Source of the DNA: Hypomesus transpacificus | Lineage: Eukaryota > Chordata > Actinopteri > Osmeriformes > Osmeridae | NCBI RefSeq assembly: GCF_021917145.1 | Contig: NC_061067.1 | Location: 7,343,690 to 7,407,689 of the forward strand | Reading direction: 5' to 3' | Length of the DNA stretch: 64,000 bases | In this document: piece after piece, positions 41,301 to 52,621 of the stretch | Layout: each line of letters opens with the position of its first letter | Numbering within the stretch: the first letter of the stretch is position 1 | Notes under the pieces: model-generated | Seen by the model: the letters and a program-made list of their open reading frames with translations, nothing else | Told to the model about the DNA's origin: nothing | Databases searched by the model: none | Translations under genes and position numbers: made by a program

Positions 41301-44300
41301 CCCTCAGGCCTCCATTAGTTCCTACGGGAGGCTGCAGTGATGCTAATCCTACTAGCCTATTGGCATGGGCCTGCAGGAATGCACTGTTTTACAGACTGTG
41401 ATCATTAAAAATCTGAATGAAAACCCTGGTGAAAAGAAAGTTATTCTATGCTACTAACCGTTTTTACAAAGGTGTGTGTGTGTTCACCTGTGGGTGCTTC
41501 ACTCCTGCTGGAATGTCTGATGGCTGAGTGAATCTGTTCTGTGTATGAGTGTGTGCATTAATGTGTGTATGTGTGTGTGTCTGTGTGTGTACGTGTGTGT
41601 GTGTGTGTGTGTGTACATGTGCATGAGAGGGTCCTACCAGCTGGTACTGACGGACAGCCTCCTTCTCCTGCTGGATGCGGCGTAGCTCCAGGGGGTCTGG
41701 CCTGTAGCTTCCAGGGACTGTGTAACTCTCCGGACGGTCAGTGCTGCAGATCTCACAGCCTGGCCTGGTGGGCTTGTTGATGTATGTGCAGGATGGACAG
41801 GCCCAACCCTGACACACACACACACACACAAGATCCATGAATGGCCATATGACTAGGTCTGAAGTAACTCCAGTCTCTGATTAAGGCAAATTGTTAAAAC
41901 CATCATATCCAAGAACTTCAGAAATCGCAACTCTACTGTCTGAAGTCCCTTCAGACAGTAATTACACAGGACTGGAGGGATGAGGTCTGTGGTGAGTGCA
42001 CAGTACAGATTGGAAAGGAAGTCAGTAGAGAAAGTGTACCGAGTGAAAATGTGAGCATTTGAGTCGTAGGCCCATCCATACCTGAGAGCTGGATTTGTTT
42101 TGGGTCAGTGCTTGGTTAAGTTGAGGCATCTCCAGGTGGATGAGATCTCTAAGCTCACCAACGTTCTGTTTCTCTGCCCCACCTGCTGCCCTAGTGCCTA
42201 AGGGGAAGGTTACAAATTGAGTTCCAACATAAATGTCTTAGTTCTCTGAAAATATCTAATCTAAAGTCTGAAAAAGTGGATGTGTACTTAAGATGGGGAA
42301 ATTAATTTCAAAAGCTTAGTATGTATTCAAATAACATTCCGTAGGCCAGTAGTTCCCAACCCTGGTCCTCAGAGCACCTCTGTCCTGCACGTTTTAGATG
42401 TTTCCCTGCTGTAGGCTGTGTGTGTGTTGGTGTCGCACCTGTGCCGTTATTACACAGCTGGGGGGGCATGGTGCTGTACGTCCTCCAGTCCTGCAGGGGG
42501 CCACCACCACTGTTGCTGCTCCCGAGGGACAAAGGGTGAGGGTGTGAGCAGGAGGGGGGAGGGTTGGAGGGCGGGGCGAGGAGCAGGGCGCTCTCCTGGT
42601 CCTGCTGGAGCAGATGGCGAGTCAGCCGGGAGTGGCGGGCCGTCAGCAGGTACAGGAAGGCCGTGTCGCTGTCGCGACGCACGCCGTAGGAGGCCAGAGA
42701 GCGCTGGTCCGTGCACAGACACTGACTGATCACCCAGCGCTGCACCCGTGGGTGGAAACCGTACTCCAGGAACACCTGGGACCGGGGCAACACAAAGGGA
42801 ACCAAACTTGATAGGCAGACTCGAGAGTAAACAAAACCTCACAGCACGGAGACCAAAGTTGACTGGGTGAAAGAGGCTGAAAGAAAGGGAGGAAACTTTG
42901 CCGAGAATTGTGGCACGGTCAGACTGACCTGCTGCTTAAGTGCTGCGATGGTCGCGTGGGGGAAGACTTTCACCGTGACGCAACAGGACGACGAAGAATC
43001 TTCGACCACGACAGCCAAGCTATCGGAAAGACAGGATCCAACGTTAAAGCCCACCTTACTTTGATACTTGGAGAAGTTTATTTTTTCCATTGATTGTGTT
43101 TGCCGTTCCTCCTACCTAATCTCTGTCTCCTCGCAGCTCCTCACAGAGGGCTGGATCCTGAGAGCTGCCTGCTGTCTGGCCAGGGAGGCAGCCAATGAGG
43201 AGGCCGCCTGCATGTCACCATCCTCAATGGCCTTGGTGAGCTCTGCACACATCTCCTCTATGGACCGAGAGGATAGAGAGAGGGGGAAGAGAGAGAGATC
43301 AGAGAGACAGAGAGAGAGAGATAAAAGAGAGGCCAGTGATTCACTCAAGGGAACTAATACAAAGTAACCCTCTTTGTGAACAATGTGACAAGCACCAGGG
43401 CTGTGTCTGCCTATAGAGGTCACTGACTGGGTTGCACTTCCTAACCCATGAGCATGTTAACTCCAAATAGTAAGCTACTGACAACAACAATCCTTAAGGA
43501 ACACTACTCATGCCAGATACAACTCTAAAAAGCTAGCTCTTCCAACGGCACCAATGCTACCCAGGAGTGAGTTCCGTAAAAAAAAAAGAAGCCCCATACC
43601 TGTGTGAGGTAAAGGGGCAGAGTTCTGGGGTTCCGATGCTTCCAGGGGCAGCTGGCTGTCCCCCGGGGAGTGGGTCTCAGCCACTGTGAGCGGTTGGACA
43701 GAGGGAGGGATTCACATGTGAACACTGACTAGCAGCCGGACAAACACACACATGGGTTCAGATCTACAGAGGAGGAAGAAGCAAAGCTGGGGTAAGATAG
43801 ACTGACCCCTGTGCGCCTCTCGCAGCGACGACATCATCACCGTGGCCCACTCCTGGGCTTCCTGTTCACAGCGGAAGTTGAAGCTGATGCGGTCGTGAGG
43901 TGGTGTGGCTAAACTCAGTTCATGGCACTTAGAAGACTTCACCTCATAGTGCACCAACCTCAAGTCAAAGTCTGCAATGGTCTGATAGAGGGGAAGGGAA
44001 ATTACTTGATATAAGAATTATTCATTTTTTCAAATGTTTTCATCCCGAATTTGTTAGCAAATATCAGCTGACATCAGTGTTTGCCACTCTAAAACATGTC
44101 TGAAGAGTGTGTTGAAGCAAATCAAACTTTGCATTGATAAAAATGACAGCTTGCTCACACCAATGACGACACAAACACCACTAATTAAACTAACTTATTT
44201 TATTTCTGTGGTTTTACTATGTGTACAGTTTGGCTCCTGGCCACTCTCTTCCCCTGTTATTGACTCCACCTTACCACACTGCGAGCTGTTCCGCTGGCGT

Positions 44301-44535
44301 CCCGTAGCGAGAGGCGGAATTCCCCCAACTTCCCAGGGTCCATACTGAGCTGGAGACGGAGTGACGCATCTCCTGCTCCTGGAAGACAGAGCGGCCGAAT
44401 ACCAGAGTGGCAAACTGATACCCTAACCGACATTAAGACGGTGTGACAGCTCGCCTGCGAGGCCCCATAGCCTGAGATAGATGAGGACGGGTCCGTCGGA
44501 AGGGTGTGAGTCCACCCGCCAGAACTCAGCGACAT
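38338..44535 (-). CDS. sharpin: SHARPIN with PH-like, UBL, NZF and HOIL-1-type RING-IBR-RING
   Basis: Expected role: subunit of the linear ubiquitin assembly complex (LUBAC) with HOIP, acting in NF-kB signalling and cell-death control. Fourteen coding exons, high to low: 44275-44535, 43807-43981, 43600-43683, 43116-43257, 42929-43019, 42439-42775, 42082-42197, 41638-41808, 40258-40418, 39667-39778, 39258-39437, 39060-39158, 38613-38756, 38338-38418. All phases close at 717 aa. Residues 1-145 match the SHARPIN PH-like dimerisation domain. The UBL spans exons 42929-43019 and 42439-42775 ([18 protein letters not shown]). The NZF is [24 protein letters not shown]1 includes [13 protein letters not shown], the IBR includes [16 protein letters not shown], and RING2 includes [18 protein letters not shown] with the HOIL-1 catalytic Cys kept. 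The tail GGCRCNVNK and CHPKCQNCH matches HOIL-1. Mammalian SHARPIN lacks the RBR and HOIL-1 lacks the PH domain. The PH domain and the maf1 neighbour make it sharpin, not rbck1. Confidence 0.92.
38494..38570 (+). mobile_element. short tRNA-Cys-like SINE copy
   Basis: The head GGGTATCGCTCAGTAGTAGA with TTTGACTG resembles the 5' half of tRNA-Cys. It joins directly to the tail CGCTTTGGATAAAAGCACTTG with CTAAACGACTACATGA, so the middle of the element is deleted. It lies in the last sharpin intron, opposite to the gene. Confidence 0.7.
40616..40621 (-). terminator. sharpin: candidate internal poly(A) signal in sharpin
   Basis: Minus-strand AATAAA about 530 bp past the stop of the alternative exon at 41150-41230 and before the RING1 exon at 40258-40418. 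It would fit an early-terminated transcript. Confidence 0.35.
41150..41230 (-). CDS. sharpin: possible alternative terminal exon of sharpin (RBR-less isoform)
   Basis: On the minus strand a very strong acceptor (pyrimidine tract then TTGAAG/G) at 41231 opens a frame in phase 0 with the preceding NZF exon, which ends at 41638. It adds 26 residues starting [16 protein letters not shown] and stops at 41150-41152. No GT donor occurs before the stop, so the exon cannot be internal. The NZF exon also joins in phase to the RING1 exon at 40418, so this piece would be an alternative end. The product would be about 485 aa with PH, UBL and NZF only, like mammalian SHARPIN. Not proven to be transcribed. 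Confidence 0.45.
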   Translation of the reverse strand, partial: EKGRREELRGAADPNSSLLLNLDQDY

Positions 44536-44559
44536 TACGCTAACATACTCATCATCCGG

Positions 44560-45200
44560 CTAAGTCTAAGATACATTGAATCACCGTTCCTGGTTTGTTA
44601 GCCCCCTCCAAAGTTATGCCAGCAGCCCCTGTTGTAAGTGTAATCACGGAAGTGTAGGTTTCATCGTAGCCTTCTCTGTCGACAAGGTGTTCAGACTACA
44701 CTCGGTGAACAACAAACACGACTGACGAACAGGAAGCTAGTAGTGCGCACACTTAGCTGTCAACTCGCTCCCTCTATAGAGCCTACTCTGTGGAATGATG
44801 GCGCCCTCGCATGTTGTAAAGTTGTCCTACATTTATCCAGTATTTTGATTCATTGGGCAAAAGTGACATGTTCAAAGGCATTATGACATCTTAAAAAACC
44901 CCATCTTAACACAAAAGTCAGATAAATATTGCAGTACAATGTAACAATTTCTTTAACATATTATCATTTTCAGACTTATTAACATAACACGGTTGGAAGA
45001 AATATGAATACATTCGAATGCACAAATTATTGACCAATTATAGCTTTAGATTTTTTACGGACATGTCTGACAGCCACTAGATGCGCGACACTCATTTGTA
45101 GGTGTGGCTTGTGGCAATGGAAATTATTGTGAGGGGGTTGGGTGCATTAACAGCAGAGCGACTGGATTCCGTTGTTGTTGTCAGCCTTCCCGGAAAGAAA
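44560..45200. promoter_or_regulatory. shared sharpin/maf1 bidirectional promoter region
   Basis: sharpin reads left from 44535, and maf1 reads right with its first, untranslated exon ending at a donor near 45675 (TATTG/GTAAGA). The gap has scattered CpGs and an ETS-type core CACGGAAGTG at 44645-44654. The head-to-head order is the same as in mammals. Start sites are not determined. Confidence 0.5.
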
Positions 45201-46231
45201 AGCTAAATGATTTAGTCTTAGTACGTGAAGAAATTTAAGATTACATTGATTTGACCTTGGATCGTTATAGCATTCGGTCAAGTCGCTTTACTATAGGCGA
45301 CTTGGTCAGACATTTGTATCTCAGTTTGTCAGATACTGAATTAGGTCAAAAGGGATGCCGCTGCAGTCGATATCAGACGGATTCAGAGTCAGACCATCTT
45401 TGGATTTGATGTCGTCGCATTTAATTGGAACGAGTAGTTTTTCCATAAAAGTACACAATCCCATAAGAAGTCAATCTCGACCGAGTGTATTTGAAAAGTG
45501 TTTAATTTCAAAGTGATTTCAGTTTGTCAAACCCGCAAGCTAGCAGCAAGCTAACGGTAACCAGGAAGCCGATTATATACAAACAAAGACGTAAAAACTT
45601 GTCTTTGACAAACCAAAGTTTTAAAGCTACACCGACTGCCTAAAGATTTTTGCAACCAAGTCGACGTGAATATTGGTAAGAAACGACTTTCAAAATATTA
45701 TTGAAAACGCTAGAACCCGGAAGCCAGTTCGGTTTGCAAGTTTTGTTGGTGTGGGGGATGGGATGACAGATAAAGGGGATGAAAAATTGGGCAGCTGTCC
45801 GCTGTCGTGCATCAGACGGTGAATGCACGTAACTGTCCAGTATGGTGTTGATGATTATGATGATTATCAAGTCCCAAGGAATAATCCGAGTGTGTCGGCA
45901 TTGTCGAAATATGTGTGTTCATAGTTAAGTGAAGAAGCCTATGTAAAGTTTTAGTTCATCATCAGTCACCCTTTTGTGTCTTAGATTACAACTTTATGAA
46001 TATGGAGCAATTGGGGGGGCAATATTGCTAACCTATTTTGCTGTCTACCTCATAAATACCCTATCAAATACTGATTTGATGGCACTGGGTTACCTAGCTT
46101 AGTTATATCATTAATTGCAGGTAATTTAACTCTCCAGTGAAAAACTCTCAAGCACCTGATACCGACTGTCCTGAAATGACTGGCAAGTGTTTGCTGACTT
46201 AATAGTACTGCTTCTTTCTCAACAGGCAGCT

Positions 46232-49200
46232 ATGAAACTTTTGGAAAACTCGAGTTTTGAAGCCATGAGCTCCCATCTCTGTGTTGAAACAGGAGAATCT
46301 CACATCATTGGCAGGTAAATGACCAACTACACACCCAAATAGTATCTTCAGTGCTCACATATACACACAATTTGACTATGTTAGGGAACTATGCATGAGG
46401 TAGTTTACTGTATATCCATAAAGTTGCATAATGTAGTGTTATTAGTTATTTTAAACAATTAGTTGAACCTTACTTGCAGGTGAAGTGAAATTATATTTTA
46501 TCGTAATTTTATCATTCTAAACACAAGGTTGTCAGTGTTTTGTCCTTTTCATTGTAATACCAGATATTCAGCTGCATACACACACACACACACACACACA
46601 AATCACAACATCATCACTCCCAACCCCTGGCCCCTTATTCTGGTCTCTGCATGCACTGCATGCCTTGTCTCTGAGGGGTGTGTGTTTGTGATTGGGTAAG
46701 AGGCTCTATTTTAAAAGGCGGGATTTACACTATGAGGCCCAGAATATGTGTGAAAGACAGAGAGCAAGCACCAATATGTGGAGTAAGCACACTAGAACAC
46801 AGTGAACCACATTTACAGACAAAGTAATTCACAATCCATATGTCAGGTGGATTCCAGCTTCTGTACGTTAAGACCTTAAAAGCTATTTTTTGGCTCTGTC
46901 TTTGATGTACAGAAGACTTTGTTCTCTTGTTCCCAGACGTTAGTTTGACTGCTTCAAATGAGCAGACAACCCTCCTCAGAGGTCAAGTCATCGCACGCAT
47001 ATCTCTGTGGAGTGTGACTGGACTAAAGATCACCAATGCAGCTGATAAGCAAGCATGTTATGTCATGTCCTTGACCAAGTGACGTGCGGACAGGTGTTAC
47101 TCGATAGGACACAGCAACCGAAAACAGTAAAGTAACAGGAAAGTGCCCATAAGACCCATATTACTGAGCAGTCAGAAACTGGTTTGTTTTCACCCAAGTC
47201 TTGATCTCTGTAAATCTGTTTGCTGTTATGCAACAAGCGAGGGTTGTATTAAGCCTAGTTCCAGCGAGTCCTTGGGTTTCAGAAGGGGTGTTGCTTAAAG
47301 GTCTGCAGGCTGGGGTACAGGGGGTGGGGGCAGCTGGCCTGTGACCCTATCCTGACTGTGACCTGGGACCCAGACTGTGACAGGACATGGAGTCCTCTAA
47401 AAGGTGGCTTTGTGGCTATTTGGAGACTGTAATGGAGAGTTGTTATTGGATGCTCACACACACTCACACAGACACACATACACACGTCCCAGCTGAGTGC
47501 TGTTTGAGCTGCCAAGTTGGCTGGTTTTTAGCTGCTTACAGGATTAGTGCAGATCATGATAGCAGCTGTATGCAACCTAGCTTCAACACAATGTGACCCC
47601 CAACCAAAACTGCAACCCTCCATTTAAAATGGTTGCCCTAAGCAAAAGAGATTCAATATTGTAATGTAGCCTAATGCCAAACCAAACCCTTACAGCATAC
47701 ATTGCCCACATTCATATTTTGTAAACACACACACGCGCATGAATGTAGCCTAGTAGTGTGTATCCACACCAACTTTCCAGTGTACAGCCAGTGTACTAGC
47801 CGTCTGCTGTATCTGTTGCATTCGTTTGAATGAGTTTCCAGTCCATGTTTATTCACTGTGTAAACTGGGCTAAGTCATGTCCTCTCCCCAACCAACCTTT
47901 GCTCCTCCCTATAATTGGACAGCCCATGAAGTGAGTCTAGATGTGGATCGGTGGGGGCTTACACAACCCACTGATCTTGCATAACCTTCCAAACGGTTGG
48001 GTGGGAACACACTCAGAAACATAAACACAACAAACTCTGGCTGTGTCTTCCTCTCACCCCCTCCCTCTCTCCTTCCCTCTCTCCCTTCCTCCGTTACGCC
48101 CTCCCTCTCACTGTGGTATTTCACCCACCCTTCCTAAGAGAACACAGTGAAACCACAACACAGACATGGGGCAAACCAAACGTCACAGAGCACCAGAGTT
48201 CAAATGTCGATCGACGGTGGTGGTTGAGCACAAAACGCATGTTGTTCTCTTCACCTATCGGCCAGCTAATAAGCATTTCAAAGTATACATAGATTAGCAT
48301 TACCAAGGTTAAATCATGAAAATGGGTGTTTTATCTGCAGGATTGAGAGCTACTCTTGCAAGATGGCCGGAGACGACAAGCATATGTTCAAGCAGTTCTG
48401 CCAGGAGGGGGAGCCACATGTCCTGGAGGCTCTTTCCCCCCCGCAGACCAGCGCCACCAGCCCCCCTCAGTAAGTACACACCTCCCACAGGACACACTGG
48501 GCAATAGACCGGACATTCAGAACATTCCACATCACAGAGTGGTCATTTCATTTAGATATACATATATGTTTTTCCTGCATTATTAATCTAGATGGCCACT
48601 TTTAAAGAAAGAATTGTTCCCACGTTTTCAGCAGTGTATGCACACACACACACACAGCTGACAACAAACATTAGGCATTGTCATTGTGGTGGAACAGAAC
48701 GTAAAGAAACAAGGGAATGTTCTTGCTGTGTGTTCCTTAGGCTGGGGAAGAGCAGTGAGGACGGGGAGAACCCGCTGAGCGACAAGTGCTGCAGGAAGAC
48801 CCTGTTCTACCTCATCACCACGCTCAACGAGTCCTTCAGGCCCGACTACGACTTCAGCGCCGCCAAGGCCCACGAGTTCAGCCGGGAGCCCAGCCTCAAC
48901 TGGGTCCGTTTGACCTTTTACAGACGCGCACACACACTTCTATATGCACACATACACATGCACTGACACACTGTATATATACACACTGTATATACATGGA
49001 CACACACAAACTAAGATATATACACACACACACACACACAGAAAGATGCCCCCAGGAACTAAAAGAAAACCAAAGAACACCCAAGCTTTAAAAAAAATAA
49101 TATATTTTGCCGGCCAGTTTATTACTGTTTGAACTGAGAGAAGGGATCTGTCCCATCACTCCTTATATCATCTCAACATTTGGATGTTCCGTCTCCCCCA

Positions 49201-49968
49201 GGTGGCGAACGCGGTGAACAGCAGCCTGTTCTCAGCTGTGGGGGAGGAGTTCAACGCCCTGGGGCCTGAGCTGTGGAATGACATCGACCAAGAAATCCAC
49301 CTGCAGAGCTGTGACATTTACAGGTAGGTTAGTGCGTGTGTGTGTGTGTGTGTGTGTATGAAAGCTTCCTACATCTTCAGCCAGTATCCGTGGCCGTCCC
49401 TAAGAACGTTTTCCTCCCTGTGCGTAGCTACAACCCAGACTTGGACTGTGACCCCTTCGGCGAGGAGGGCAGCCTCTGGTCCTTCAACTACTTCTTCTAC
49501 AACAAGAAGCTCAAGAGGATTGTGTTCTTCACCTGTCGCTCTGTCAGGTCAGCATTCTCAGTGGTAACCTCTTTTCCCTCCCCTGACTGACCTCCTGTGT
49601 AAAAGAGCCTGATCGTGCTATGCACTAATGGGTTTTTTTGCATTGGAAAAAATGTCTGATCTTCTTGTTTGTTTATTTGGCCTTTTTTGGTTGGTGACCT
49701 CAGTGTCCTGAGTGGATGGGGTCGCGGTTGCACGGACAACGAGCTGGACATGGAGTTGGATGATGAGGAGGAGATGGATGGATTCACTGAGGACAGGTGG
49801 GGTCACACCACTTTCAACCGCCCTTGCTTTTCCTACATTCTTAACTTCTTTTGCAGCATTTTAGAATTTTGGTGTTGAAGCCAAACTGAAGTCATTTTAC
49901 TCTTGTTACTTATTGTAATCTTTCTCTCTGTCTCTGCGTTTAGGTTCCCCAGAGCCCTGTGTGTCTAG
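46232..49968 (+). CDS. maf1: MAF1, repressor of RNA polymerase III
   Basis: Nutrient- and TOR-responsive repressor that binds RNA polymerase III and blocks its engagement with TFIIIB; shuttles between cytoplasm and nucleus. Seven coding exons: 46232-46314, 48341-48469, 48741-48903, 49202-49323, 49428-49547, 49704-49796, 49944-49968, in phase, 244 aa (human 256). The start [20 protein letters not shown] is nearly identical to the mammalian one. The conserved signature blocks include [22 protein letters not shown], split here over residues within exon 48741-48903, then [14 protein letters not shown], and [20 protein letters not shown]. The acidic tail ([13 protein letters not shown]) is kept. 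An untranslated exon ends near 45675. Intron 46315-48340 holds only a CA repeat near 46577 and nothing else recognised. The 3' UTR runs to 51.1 kb. Confidence 0.97.
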
Positions 49969-51120
49969 AAGACACTCCCTGGACCACCCCTCGCTATCTC
50001 TCTCAAATCCGTTCCAGGACTCCTCTTTGCTCTGTTTTTGTGTTCATTTCGTGTTCTTTTCTACTGTGCTAGTCTGGAAGCCACCAGACTACATGAGTCC
50101 CACCTCTCACCTGGGCTGGATAACAGTGTACCATGAAAAACATTCTGGAATGCCCACAGTACTTCTTAATGAGATCCCGTCAGCTTAAACCCCTCTCTTC
50201 CATGCTGTAATAACTGACCACGCCCCCTATTGTTTGAGACCCCTCTCACACACGCACTTGTTCCCACTGTGATTTAGCACCGCCCACCCCCCTGGTCGCT
50301 CCACATATAGATCTGTGGAAGGTGGAGCGTCCAGGATCAGAGAACATTAAAACAAGCACCAATCTCTTCCCAGGAAATGATGTCATGACCTTGTGGAGGC
50401 AAACTACACAACACCAGCATCGGTTAAATAAAATGGAAGAAAAGGCGGCTATTGTCTCTACTTTTCAACCCCATATCACTTACTATACAGAGCCTTAGAA
50501 TTGGTGGGATTGACAGACTGCACAGCTGAATAAGAGTTCTTGATTTTCGCTTCCGATTTTTCGGTGGGCTTTTATTTTTCACTGGCAACGTTACTGTGAG
50601 GACTTTATTTTATAGCACTGAGGTGAACAGTGGAAATACAATTCTGCATTTGTGACCTGTATGGTTTGAATCTCATCACCTGACAGCGTCTCCTCAAGGT
50701 GTGATTTGGTGTAACACTGCCAATGTGGGCAATATGAGGCATCGGTTTTACAACTTATTAGATGACATATCCCTTCAAGAGCCAAGGTTGTTGTGTGCCA
50801 AGTTATCATACTCAACTTTAAATTTCGGTAGCCCTATTTTAGTTCATAAGTTCGTCTTTCTAAATAATTGACCCCTCTCGCTGCTTTATAAAAGTTGTGT
50901 TTTTGTTCGTATGTACATTCACCTTTTTTCCCTACTTTGATTTAGTGAATGTACATTCACAGTGACGGTTGTCAACCTGTTTTACAGTATTTGTAGAAAG
51001 AAAGAGCTGTTTTATATTTTCCCTGCATACATGTTAGTCTCCTGTAATTTGACCCTTTCCTGTTTTTATTAACAAGTGTATGATTCAGTATATTATGTAA
51101 ATAAAGTTGTGTTTGAACCA
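49969..51120 (+). other. maf1: maf1 3' UTR
   Basis: Noncoding. The last AATAAA is at 51100-51105, giving a 3' UTR of about 1.15 kb. An earlier AAATAAAATGG-type signal lies near 50426. No coding frame is supported. Confidence 0.7.
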
Positions 51121-51779
51121 AATGGTGGCTTTAGTTTTAAAGATGGGACATTTAAACACACACTTCCAGTTCTGAGGATTTAAAAGATCCTGTATCAAAG
51201 TAAATATATCATCCCTGCATGCTTCAAAACTCAAGATGAACATTAGATATTTGTATTTGACATTTTGGGAAATGTTTGTCATTTGCACTCAGTGGTTAGG
51301 TATGTTAAATGCTTATTTATCTTACAGTTATGACACATGGATGCGGGAGGGTTGGACAGAAATGTTTTCTCTGATATTTCCGGTCCATGCAGTACTTCCT
51401 CCAAGGGCAGCCAGGGCAGTGGTTAGTGGGTTCATTCAAATGATTGATTTGATCTTTTTGTCTCTACATAGTATAGACAAGCAAATTCATTAAAACTTTA
51501 AAACATAGACTTTTATTACTTCAACCAGGAAAACTATTAGACTTCAACAAAGGTCAAAGATGACTACTTCCTGAAACTTCAACTTTTAAGACTAGAAAGT
51601 CCTTGCTACAATATAAAATGTTTAAAGTTAAACACTGATAACAACATCAAAACATCCATAAAGATCAGAGATTACTACCACACTTCTCAGTAGTGTTACA
51701 CATGAAAATAAAAGCACATACCCAAAACATAATGCAATTGTAACAGAATATAATAAAAGTCATAACGTCCTGAAACGTT

Positions 51780-52042
51780 GCCTCAGGAAAGCTGGCAGGA
51801 TTCTAAGAGACTGTTACCACCCATCCTTCAATCTCTACCCAGTTGCCTTCTGTATTCTGTATTTTTATATTTATCTGTATATTTAGGAGGTTTACTTATT
51901 TAAGTCTAACATAGATGTCATTTATGTTCCGTGTACTTCTATGTTATGTTATGCCAGGTGCTTGCGTGGTCTTGTCTTAAGAATTTTAGTGCCCAGTCTG
52001 ACCTTGTGTTGTTCTGTGCATCTGACAATAAAAGACTTGAAC
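51780..52042 (+). mobile_element. LINE-type 3' UTR remnant
   Basis: An AT-rich stretch, ending GACAATAAAAGACTTGAACTTG and running into short CTTGAA-like repeats, is the usual end of fish non-LTR elements of the L2/Rex type. No coding remnant of the reverse transcriptase remains. Family assignment is by tail style only. Confidence 0.5.
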
Positions 52043-52290
52043 TTGAAACTTCAACTTCTAAGACTAGCAACTACTCTGGCTTGGGCCAAAGTATACCCAG
52101 GTTTAATCTGGGTGGGGGTTCATTTGGCCTGTTACATCGGGTGGAAATACAATTTTTTAAATAGTAATTTAGCAGTTATTTTGTTGGGAACTGAATACAT
52201 ATGCAAGGCACTTCAACTTCATTCACGTTGTAGTATATATATATAAAAAAATATCTGAAATTGTTGGGATTAATGAAAAATGAAAGTAGC

Positions 52291-52320
52291 TGTAAATCGC
52301 TCTGGATAATGACTAAATAT
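52291..52320 (+). mobile_element. SINE-tail-like fragment
   Basis: TGTAAATCGCTCTGGATAAT followed by GACTAAATAT resembles the same SINE 3' tail as at 38494-38570, with the middle motif deleted. Confidence 0.45.
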
Positions 52321-52621
52321 AAAAGAAAAACACCTGTAAATATCAAAAATCACACATAACTAAAAACCCTCCACTAGATGACAGCATATGGTAGCATTTA
52401 GTTGTCATACTAGGCATGTTGACAGCTGGAGTTTGGTTGAATCCAAGGTGGACAGTTCTTATTTGTTATCATGGATGAAGATGAGAAAAAAAATATAAAA
52501 AATTATAAACAGTGATAAGTTGATTCTGAACATTGCATTGTTGAAATGACTATTGGTGTTAGACAGACAGGTAATTTAAACAAAGACATAAAAATGTACA
52601 ATGAGAGAACAATTGTGACTC

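Larger units (their letters stand above)
51121..52621. other. intergenic DNA with retroelement debris
   Basis: No gene recognised. A LINE-like 3' end is at 51780-52042 and a SINE-tail-like piece at 52291-52320. The rest is AT-rich unique-looking sequence. Confidence 0.5.

Noticed and set aside
44195-44413. Possible separate small gene near the sharpin start
   Set aside because: Wrong-frame reading of the first sharpin exon, which itself matches the SHARPIN PH-like domain.
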